Shown: piece by piece, positions 1 to 3,982 of the stretch
How the letters are laid out: every line of letters begins with the position of its first letter
How positions within the stretch are numbered: the stretch's first letter is position 1
Assembly: GCA_030648695.1 (NCBI GenBank)
Contig: JAUSHG010000033.1
Location: 1 to 13,110 of the forward strand
From: a bacterium
Lineage (GTDB): Bacteria; Patescibacteriota; Minisyncoccia; Phycocordibacterales; UBA10002
Length of the DNA: 13,110 nt
Direction: 5' to 3'
Position numbers and translations under genes: made by a program
Notes under the pieces: generated by a model
Told to the model about the DNA's origin: nothing
Seen by the model: the letters and a program-made list of their open reading frames with translations, nothing else
Databases searched by the model: none

Positions 1-154
1 GCTCCACTGCCTTCTGCGAAGTATCCCTTTGGGTGCCGACGTTAACAACCGCCACTCCTGCTTCCTGCGCGCGCAGAATTACCTCATCGCGGTCGGAATC
101 AAAGGCGGCAAAATTAACGTGGGTGTGGATGTCTATATAAGAAAAGGAACTCAT
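1..154 (-). CDS. tatD: TatD-family metal-dependent hydrolase (DNase), N-terminal fragment
   Basis: The first 51 residues are visible; the rest lies beyond the left edge. The protein starts at ATG 154 and reads MSSFSYIDIHTHVNF, with the DIHTH (HxH) metal-binding motif at residues 9-12, then a region ending VAVVNVGTQRDTSQKAVE that fits the first beta-alpha units of the TatD TIM barrel. TatD enzymes are cytoplasmic, divalent-metal-dependent 3'-5' exonucleases or phosphoesterases (family knowledge). The start lies 28 bp after hicA with no evident terminator, so read-through from the toxin module is possible. No strong Shine-Dalgarno is seen (CAGGGT lies directly before ATG). In many bacteria tatD directly follows metG; here the two are separated by about 3.8 kb of accessory DNA. 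Identification is confident at family level, but the catalytic C-terminal residues are not visible. Confidence 0.85.
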   Translation of the reverse strand, partial: MSSFSYIDIHTHVNFAAFDSDRDEVILRAQEAGVAVVNVGTQRDTSQKAVE

Positions 155-181
155 ACCCTGAAACTGAAAAAAAATCAGGTA

Positions 182-394
182 CTATTTCTTACCCCATTCA
201 TGTTTTGAAATACCCGCTTGTCGTAAAATCTCCGCGACCAAGGACCCCGATATATCCTTGCGATGCGGATTGGGTACGCGCAACTTCAACCCTCCCTTTA
301 TCATAAAGAGATGGCGTCCGCCTGAATACGGGCCGTTAAATCCGAATTCTCTCAATCGTCGTATGAGGACGCGCAGAGAGATGCTCCTAGGCAT
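182..394 (-). CDS. hicA: HicA-family mRNA interferase toxin
   Basis: A 70-residue protein with the HicA double-stranded-RNA-binding-like fold signature: an N-terminal helix (LRVLIRRLREFGF), then GPYSGGRHLFM with the conserved catalytic His28, then a beta strand and NPHRKDISGSLVAEILRQAGIS. HicA toxins cleave mRNA and are neutralised by HicB (family knowledge). I chose ATG 394 because family members begin with MPR-like sequence; ATG 424 in the same frame would add ten residues that do not look like the family. The start overlaps the last 8 bp of hicB, which implies translational coupling. The order here is antitoxin first, toxin second. The subgroup with the GPYSGGRH sequence is common in candidate-phyla and cyanobacterial genomes (from memory). 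Confidence 0.85.
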   Translation of the reverse strand: MPRSISLRVLIRRLREFGFNGPYSGGRHLFMIKGGLKLRVPNPHRKDISGSLVAEILRQAGISKHEWGKK

Positions 395-632
395 AGATGA
401 ATTCTTTCCGCCGGTCAAAATCAAAACGCAGTCCGGGTATTGTGTCTCCTGACTTAATCTTCAACACGAGCCAGTCCTCCAACACTTCCTGCAATTCAGA
501 GCGGCATTTCTCAAGCGTTTTGGCATTCGCCCACACACCACGTAACCCTTTAATCTCTCCGAAATAAGTTTTATCGGGGAGTATTTTATACGAGGCGCTA
601 TGCAATTTTGCCTCTATAAAAGAAGAAATCAT
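387..632 (-). CDS. hicB: HicB-family antitoxin (short form)
   Basis: An 81-residue protein of the compact HicB type. It has a partial RNase-H-like fold with FGEIKGLRGVWANAKTLEKC (residues 24-43), followed by the helix RSELQEVLEDWLVLKI and the loop GDTIPG. It would bind and inhibit the HicA encoded immediately after it. I chose ATG 632 because the HicB core begins there; an upstream ATG at 728 adds 32 unrelated residues. The choice is strengthened by a sigma70-like promoter whose -10 box lies exactly 7 bp before ATG 632, so the mRNA would be leaderless. No C-terminal HTH or RHH domain is present, so autoregulation, if any, must use a surface other than the usual long-HicB DNA-binding domain. 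Confidence 0.8.
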   Translation of the reverse strand: MISSFIEAKLHSASYKILPDKTYFGEIKGLRGVWANAKTLEKCRSELQEVLEDWLVLKIKSGDTIPGLRFDFDRRKEFIYA

Positions 633-639
633 ACCACGT

Positions 640-668
640 ATAATAGCACGTCTGACGTGTCTTTGCAA
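640..668 (-). promoter_or_regulatory. hicBA promoter with palindromic spacer
   Basis: On the minus strand, TTGCAA (663-668), a 17-bp spacer and TATTAT (640-645) form a good sigma70-type promoter. Seven bases separate the -10 box from the hicB ATG, so transcription should start at or next to the start codon. The spacer holds a perfect inverted repeat, CACGTC-T-GACGTG (647-659), which is a plausible operator for autoregulation by the toxin-antitoxin complex. The promoter role is inferred from sequence only. Confidence 0.6.
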
Positions 669-738
669 AAAGCTACGAGCTGTAGAATGACAAACATCAA
701 TGCAGTAAAAGAAGGATTTATGATTCATAATTTAGGAT

Positions 739-1725
739 TCAAGAAGGAAAGCGATTCTTCAAGAGTTGCTCCAGTGTAAATGCATTTGCATGTTTGCACA
801 AACCAAGATACGAGGAAAGATTGCGCTCATTTGCCAGCCGGAGCATTCGGCGTTTCGTCTTTGTTCGCAGCACTCTGTAGTGTGGAAGCGAGACGTAACC
901 AAGAAAATCAACGCCGCTTGTAATCTTTCTGATTTCCACCTTACGCGGATGTAACAGAAGTAACAGTGTATTGCTTAAAAAGTCACGGAGCGTGGCAATG
1001 TGCGCTTCAAGACGTTCGCGGGAAGCGTCCAAAATCACAAAGTCATCGCAGTACCGGATATAGTATTTTGCTTTGAGTTGATGCTTCACGAATTGGTCAA
1101 GTTCATTGAGATACACGTTCGCAAACAGCTGGCTGGTAACGTTACCAAGCGGCAGACCTTTTCCGGGTGCTGTTTCAAAGGAACCGATAATTATCCGAAT
1201 CAGGTAAAATAATTTCGGGTCGGAAATCTGTCGTGCCAAAAGAGCAAGTAACACTTCATGGTCAATCCCGTCAAAGAACTTCCTGATGTCGCATTTGAGC
1301 GCAAAACCCCGCTTGCTATAATTGGCGGTCAATTTTCGCGCAAACTCCGCAAACCGTTCCACTCCCCTGTGTGTGCCTTTGCGGTTGCGTGACGCATACG
1401 AATCATGTATAAATCCCCTGTCAAAGACGGCGTACAATTTCCGATAGACGGCTTGATACAGTACTCTGTCCCGCACACTGGCCTTATGTATCTTTCGCAG
1501 CTTCGGGTCCTGCACATAAAATACTGCGTAAGGTTCGGGCCTCCAAACGCCTGAAGCGAGCCCGCGATGCAGGCCGAACAACTCCTCCTCCAGATGCAAT
1601 TCAAACTCTGCCACGTCTTGCTTCCCACGCTTGCCTCTTCTAAATTCCTTCCACGCTTCAAGTAAATTTGCAGCCGAAATTACATCATGAAATCCAATAC
1701 CATGACGCCCCCCCCCCGACAACAC
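739..1725 (-). CDS. DGR-type reverse transcriptase
   Basis: The reverse transcriptase of the diversity-generating retroelement. It would copy the template-repeat RNA with errors at adenines and feed the cDNA into the variable repeat. Counting from GTG 1725 (328 aa): conserved N-terminal block NLLEAWKEFRRGKR, RDRV and HDSYASRNRKGTHR fingers, catalytic Asp in KCDIRKFFD (about 146), the DGR hallmark LGNVTSQ (193-199) in place of the QGxxxSP of group II intron enzymes, and the polymerase motif YCDD (225-228). FLGY and a short basic thumb follow. There is no maturase or endonuclease domain. The start is uncertain: the open frame runs to ATG 1812, but the part beyond about 1713 is antisense to avd. 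GTG 1725 is the best in-frame start, though its AAGGA lies too close to be a normal ribosome-binding site. The frame crosses a ten-G tract (1708-1717). Confidence 0.9.
   Translation of the reverse strand: MLSGGGRHGIGFHDVISAANLLEAWKEFRRGKRGKQDVAEFELHLEEELFGLHRGLASGVWRPEPYAVFYVQDPKLRKIHKASVRDRVLYQAVYRKLYAVFDRGFIHDSYASRNRKGTHRGVERFAEFARKLTANYSKRGFALKCDIRKFFDGIDHEVLLALLARQISDPKLFYLIRIIIGSFETAPGKGLPLGNVTSQLFANVYLNELDQFVKHQLKAKYYIRYCDDFVILDASRERLEAHIATLRDFLSNTLLLLLHPRKVEIRKITSGVDFLGYVSLPHYRVLRTKTKRRMLRLANERNLSSYLGLCKHANAFTLEQLLKNRFPS
1708..1717. repeat. Homopolymer C10 (G10 on minus) at the RT/avd junction
   Basis: Ten consecutive C residues lie between the 5' ends of the divergent reverse-transcriptase and avd genes. 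With ten, avd can only start at GTG 1736 and the reverse transcriptase at GTG 1725 or TTG 1722 among starts that do not run deep into avd. With nine, avd would gain ATG 1702 (MTPPPDNTPSVV) and the reverse transcriptase would gain ATG 1741 (MHNRRSVVGGG). The tract may be a slippage-prone phase switch or a sequencing or assembly error. Confidence 0.7.
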
Positions 1726-1735
1726 TCCTTCGGTT

Positions 1736-2065
1736 GTGCATCGTATCAGGATACTACACAAGGACCTGTACTGCATTGCGGGCAGATTTTCCAAACGCGA
1801 TAAGCTCGGCATTCATGCACGCATAGAGGCGCAGTGCCTGCACGCACTTGAACTGGCGATAGAGGCCGCGTTCAAACCAACCACGCAAAAACTCGGCGAC
1901 CTAAAAAATCTGCGAGTCAGAGCAGAGGTACTGAAACACCTCGTGCGTACTGAACATGAACTGCAGATTATAGATGACAAAACATATCTGCGCATCTCCG
2001 AACAATTGGTAGAAATCTCCAAAATGACAAATGGTTGGATTAACTACACGCAAAAAGGAGCGTGA
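1736..2065 (+). CDS. avd: DGR accessory protein Avd (four-helix bundle)
   Basis: A 109-residue, all-helical basic protein matching the Avd / S23-like four-helix-bundle family: HKDLYCIAGRFSKRDKLGI, then IEAQCLHALELAIEAAF, a long helix with LKNLRVRAEVLKHLVRTEHELQII, and the diagnostic C-terminal ISEQLVEISKMTNGWI. Avd forms a pentamer that binds the reverse transcriptase and the template-repeat RNA and is needed for mutagenic cDNA synthesis (known from the Bordetella phage system). The gene is on the strand opposite the reverse transcriptase, template repeat and target, which is not the usual co-directional layout. The only standard in-frame start is GTG 1736, without a visible ribosome-binding site; a nine-C tract would instead open ATG 1702 and add about 11 residues. 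The stop codon lies in the loop of a bidirectional terminator. Family call is firm; the N-terminus is not. Confidence 0.85.
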   Translation: MHRIRILHKDLYCIAGRFSKRDKLGIHARIEAQCLHALELAIEAAFKPTTQKLGDLKNLRVRAEVLKHLVRTEHELQIIDDKTYLRISEQLVEISKMTNGWINYTQKGA

Positions 2066-2074
2066 TGCTCCTTT
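2054..2074. terminator. Bidirectional intrinsic terminator between avd and the template repeat
   Basis: AAAGGAGC-GTGAT-GCTCCTTT is a perfect 8-bp stem with a 5-nt loop. On the minus strand it is followed by a run of T (from 2056 down to 2052), which fits intrinsic termination of the TR RNA. On the plus strand the CTTT at the end of the stem gives a weaker U-tract for avd, whose TGA (2063-2065) lies in the loop. It is placed 10 bp beyond the template repeat. Confidence 0.65.
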
Positions 2075-2083
2075 CGTGCGAGA

Positions 2084-2201
2084 AACTTCCTGCCGAGACC
2101 GCAAGTTCGGATTCCGGTTGTCGCGATAGTTCCAGTTGACCCTGAACTTGCCGTCGTTCCAGTTCGCGTTCGGCACATTGCCATCGGCGTTGCGGGAACC
2201 T
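2084..2201 (-). repeat. DGR template repeat (TR)
   Basis: The invariant template of the retroelement, read on the minus strand. It aligns without gaps to the variable repeat at an offset of 361 bp over 118 bp. Twenty of the aligned positions differ, and every one is an A in the TR coding strand: 16 A-to-G, 2 A-to-C, 2 A-to-T. One further T-to-A mismatch lies just outside, at 2083. TR codons in the variable zone are mostly AAC, the codon that adenine mutagenesis can diversify widely without creating stops. The shared end GTCTCGGCAG marks the initiation-of-mutagenic-homology side. No gene is encoded here; the open frame through it is the template of the target's C-terminus. The TR is expected to be part of a noncoding RNA bound by Avd and the reverse transcriptase. 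Confidence 0.93.
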
Positions 2202-2233
2202 CCTAACTAATATCCGATTCCTTCCGTTTCACT

Positions 2234-2255
2234 GAAGGTCTTTTGCAAAACCTTC
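2234..2255. other. Hairpin in the presumed leader of the TR RNA
   Basis: GAAGG and CCTTC arms, a two-base bulge, then TTTT-GC-AAAA. It lies about 33 bp upstream of the template repeat on the minus strand, so it would be folded in the 5' part of the template RNA, where Avd/reverse-transcriptase recognition could occur. The role is a guess; only the inverted repeat is seen. Confidence 0.4.
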
Positions 2256-2351
2256 TGTATTTTCTCTGCGGTACAAGCAAGCATCGTATGGAACCGGATA
2301 CGCAGTTTCTATATATGACCAATCGTCATCCTGACTATTTTCTAGCCAAGA

Positions 2352-2367
2352 CCGACTGCACAGTCGG
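2352..2367. other. Perfect inverted repeat downstream of the variable repeat
   Basis: CCGACTG-CA-CAGTCGG: 7-bp GC-rich arms and a 2-nt centre. DGR target sites in Bordetella phage need a DNA hairpin or cruciform just downstream of the variable repeat. This one lies about 78 bp downstream (minus strand), farther than in that model, so it is a candidate only. Confidence 0.4.
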
Positions 2368-2379
2368 AATGTATTGTAT

Positions 2380-2412
2380 AAAAAATCACCCCGCTTTTGC
2401 AAACAGGGTGAT
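2380..2412 (-). terminator. Intrinsic terminator of the DGR target gene
   Basis: On the minus strand the stem ATCACCC (2406-2412) pairs with GGGTGAT (2385-2391) around a 14-nt loop. The stem's last T opens a six-T run (2385 down to 2380). It lies 24 bp after the target gene's TAA. It could also serve as the hairpin required next to the variable repeat, being the closest stem to it (33 bp). Confidence 0.7.
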
Positions 2413-2435
2413 GCGAAGGGAACAAGGCAGAAAGG

Positions 2436-3170
2436 TTAAGGAGTAACTGCCTGCCGAGACCGCAAGCTCGGAAGCCGGTCGCCGCGATAGCCCCAGCCGA
2501 CCCCGAACTCGCCGCCGCCCCAGCCCGCGCTCGGCACACAGCCATCGGCGTTGCGGGAACCTGAACAGAGCGTTACATTCTGGATGTCCAGATGTTTCCA
2601 TGTTTCAAGGAAGTACTTGAGTTCATGGAGCATACGCTCCAAAAGTGTTACTCCCTTGATGTTTCTCGCCGCCAAGTCGTCGGCCGAGAGATTTTTGAGT
2701 TCCTCATCGGCCTCAACACGGTCGCGCACCCAGATGGCGTAGTGTTCGGTCGGCGTCCGGTCGTTAGTCGGAACATTGCCATCCAAATCATCCGCATAAC
2801 GCCAACAGGGAAACCGTTTGACACAGGCGTCATAGACGCCATTCATCGTCAGTCCTTTGGCAACGATGATGAGGCGGCCAAAACCCTTTTGCTTCTCGGG
2901 AATTCTCAATCCAGAGAAATCATGGGTCTCGCCGAACTCCTCGCGATACAATACCTCCCACTGTTTAAGCGGATCGCGGATTGTTTCCGGGTCAGGAAAT
3001 AATCCGCGGACTTGGGCGATAAACTCGGATTTGCTTCCGATAACCCGTTGCGCGACTTCGAAAGAGAGATCTGTGGGTACCGCCTGAATGGCAAGACCAT
3101 ATATATCCCTCATTTGTCCCGTGGTTGCTGAACGTGTTTCCACTTCTTTTAAGGCAGTCTCATTCTTCAT
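2436..3170 (-). CDS. DGR variable target protein (C-type-lectin-like C-terminus)
   Basis: A 244-residue protein whose last 40 residues are written by the variable repeat. The N-terminal part (residues 1-95) has no signal peptide or membrane segment. The C-terminal part carries blocks typical of candidate-phyla DGR targets: LIIVAKGLTMNGVYDAC, FPCWRYADDLDGNVPTNDRT, YAIWVRDRVEADEE, GVTLLERMLHELKYF, and CSGSR leading into the variable segment. This arrangement fits a C-type-lectin-like fold with the variable residues on the binding face (inferred from the family). Fourteen codons differ from the template, seven of them now Gly, giving GCVPSAGWGGGEFGVGWGY. The stop follows three codons after the repeat. 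ATG 3170 is preceded by AAAAGGA six bases upstream, a clear ribosome-binding site. The ligand is unknown; the protein appears cytoplasmic or exported by an unrecognised route. Confidence 0.9.
   Translation of the reverse strand: MKNETALKEVETRSATTGQMRDIYGLAIQAVPTDLSFEVAQRVIGSKSEFIAQVRGLFPDPETIRDPLKQWEVLYREEFGETHDFSGLRIPEKQKGFGRLIIVAKGLTMNGVYDACVKRFPCWRYADDLDGNVPTNDRTPTEHYAIWVRDRVEADEELKNLSADDLAARNIKGVTLLERMLHELKYFLETWKHLDIQNVTLCSGSRNADGCVPSAGWGGGEFGVGWGYRGDRLPSLRSRQAVTP
2445..2562 (-). repeat. DGR variable repeat (VR)
   Basis: The mutated copy of the template repeat, forming codons about 203-242 of the target gene. The first roughly 20 bp (CGCAACGCCGATGG core) and the last stretch (TTGCGGTCTCGGCAGG) are identical to the template and flank a zone in which 19 of about 24 template adenines have changed. 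One further adenine change lies past the identical end, at 2449. Changes at non-adenine positions are absent within the repeat. Confidence 0.93.
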
Positions 3171-3237
3171 GAGCAGTCCTTTTCTTTTTCAATTTGCCAT
3201 CTCCCTGCGAAAGTGCAGAGCCATGGATACTATGACA

Positions 3238-3266
3238 AGTATACTACAGAACTCATCTGTAGTCAA
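3238..3266 (-). promoter_or_regulatory. Promoter of the DGR target gene with operator-like palindrome
   Basis: On the minus strand TTGACT (3261-3266), a 17-bp spacer and TATACT (3238-3243) make a near-consensus sigma70 promoter, about 60 bp upstream of the ribosome-binding site. The inverted repeat ACTACAGA-ACTCA-TCTGTAGT (3243-3263) fills the spacer and touches both boxes. A protein bound there would block polymerase, so the target is probably regulated. The plus-strand antitoxin gene starts 60 bp away, so its RHH antitoxin is a possible binder (inference). Confidence 0.7.
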
Positions 3267-3289
3267 TAGTCCTCGCTGTAAAAACATGA

Positions 3290-3316
3290 TATGATATCTT
3301 CATACTAGGTTATCAT
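3290..3316 (+). promoter_or_regulatory. Possible promoter/operator of the RHH-toxin operon
   Basis: A TATGAT box (3290-3295) lies 27 bp before the antitoxin ATG, and a second box, TATCAT (3311-3316), lies 6 bp before it and would give a leaderless mRNA. The arms ATGATA (3291-3296) and TATCAT (3311-3316) form an inverted repeat with a 14-bp gap, a possible antitoxin operator. No good -35 box is seen for either, so the call is weak. Confidence 0.35.
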
Positions 3317-3322
3317 ACACTC

Positions 3323-3529
3323 ATGACTACTATATCCGTACCAATTAGTGAGGAACAGGAGAAGTTTATTGACTCTCTTGTGAAGAGCGGTAAGGCGGCT
3401 AACAAGGCGCATGCCGTCCGTCAGGCGCTTGCCCGATTTGAAGAACATGAGGCAGTCGCTGCAGTGCTCCAAGCGGAACGTGAACCGATTCTTCGGGGGG
3501 ATTTGAAAAAACTGCTTAAAAAGTTCTAG
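3323..3529 (+). CDS. Ribbon-helix-helix (ParD/RelB-like) antitoxin
   Basis: A 68-residue protein. Residues 2-12 (TTISVPISEEQ) form the beta strand of a ribbon-helix-helix DNA-binding domain. Helices EKFIDSLVKSGKAAN and AHAVRQALARFEEHEA follow. The C-terminal tail (LQAEREPILRGDLKKLLKKF) is the likely toxin-wrapping segment. It would dimerise, repress its own promoter and neutralise the toxin encoded 7 bp downstream. It is transcribed opposite to the surrounding core genes and divergently from the DGR target. The exact family (ParD, RelB or another RHH antitoxin) cannot be told from sequence alone. Confidence 0.8.
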   Translation: MTTISVPISEEQEKFIDSLVKSGKAANKAHAVRQALARFEEHEAVAAVLQAEREPILRGDLKKLLKKF

Positions 3530-3536
3530 GACTGGA

Positions 3537-3797
3537 ATGATACGTATTTGCTTCAAACCGACGTTCGTTCGACAGTTCAAAAAACTAGACCCTCTTCTCC
3601 AAGAGGAGGCATTTGAAAAGATTGAACTGTTCAAAGACCCGAAGAACCACGGGACGCTAAAGGTGCACAAACTGCACGGCCCGTTAAAAGACCGATACAG
3701 CTTTTCGGTGAACTATAAAACAAGAATTGTATTCAACTTCCTTTCTGAAACGGAAGCGGTATTGCTCACCATCGGTGACCACGCGATATATCGGTAA
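3537..3797 (+). CDS. RelE/ParE-superfamily toxin (YafQ/YoeB-like)
   Basis: An 86-residue basic protein with the RelE/ParE fold order: beta strand MIRICFKPTFVRQFKKL, two helices (LLQEEAFEKIELFKD), the central HGTLKVHKLHGPLKDRYSFSV block, then YKTRIVFNFLSE and the end strand AVLLTIGDHAIYR. The C-terminal GDHAIYR resembles the YafQ/RelE ending where catalytic His and Tyr lie, so ribosome-dependent mRNA cleavage is more likely than gyrase poisoning; this is an inference. The stop of the antitoxin gene is 7 bp upstream and TAGGA lies 5 bp before ATG 3537, so the two are translated from one mRNA. Confidence 0.8.
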   Translation: MIRICFKPTFVRQFKKLDPLLQEEAFEKIELFKDPKNHGTLKVHKLHGPLKDRYSFSVNYKTRIVFNFLSETEAVLLTIGDHAIYR

Positions 3798-3802
3798 CTA
3801 AA

Positions 3803-3970
3803 ATGATTATGAAACAAAAAGATACCGGCAATGCAAAAGCGACTCCGAAAAGAACCTCTTCCAGCCTACGAGCAGAGGATGCATGGTGCGATGATAAGCA
3901 AGTCGAGAAATTCACCAAACGCTTCATCAATCGTTACCGAGAGGCATTACAGGCACTGGCTGACAAATAA
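3803..3970 (+). CDS. Small protein following the RelE-type toxin
   Basis: A 55-codon open frame starting 5 bp after the toxin stop, with ATG at 3803 and a second in-frame ATG at 3809. The product has a polar N-terminus (KDTGNAKATPKRTSSSLR) and a predicted amphipathic helix, VEKFTKRFINRYREALQALADK. I do not recognise a family. Tight spacing behind the toxin suggests a third gene of the operon. It converges on metG, whose stop lies 12 bp away on the other strand; no terminator is visible between them. Confidence 0.55.
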   Translation: MIMKQKDTGNAKATPKRTSSSLRAEDAWCDDKQVEKFTKRFINRYREALQALADK

Positions 3971-3982
3971 GAACTGCGAAAA

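Larger units (their letters stand above)
2202..2435. other. Intergenic DGR segment between TR and target gene, hairpin-rich
   Basis: About 230 bp without a convincing gene. On the minus strand it should hold the terminator of the target mRNA and the promoter and leader of the TR RNA. Three inverted repeats are listed separately (2234-2255, 2352-2367, 2385-2412). No confident promoter for the TR RNA was found by eye, so the RNA may come from read-through or from a non-canonical promoter. A plus-strand open frame here (2243-2446) has no family resemblance. Confidence 0.6.

Noticed and set aside
387..728. hicB start at ATG 728
   Set aside because: The extra 32 residues are unrelated to HicB, and the promoter at 640-668 lies inside that stretch.
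739..1725. Group II intron or retron reverse transcriptase
   Set aside because: LGNVTSQ replaces QGxxxSP, there is no maturase or endonuclease domain and no msr/msd-like RNA, while a TR/VR pair is present.
1726..1812. ATG 1812 or 1776 as start of the reverse transcriptase
   Set aside because: The added residues are the antisense of the conserved avd coding region and match no reverse-transcriptase N-terminus.
1901..2176. Minus-strand open frame through the template repeat
   Set aside because: It is open because the template mirrors the target's coding frame; downstream it is antisense to avd and has no start signal.
2243..2446. Plus-strand 67-codon frame between TR and VR
   Set aside because: It covers the minus-strand terminator and hairpins, has no recognisable product and no ribosome-binding site.
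2084..2562. TR/VR pair as a simple tandem duplication or CRISPR-like repeat
   Set aside because: Differences are confined to adenines of one copy and one copy is the end of a gene next to a DGR-type reverse transcriptase; there is no array.
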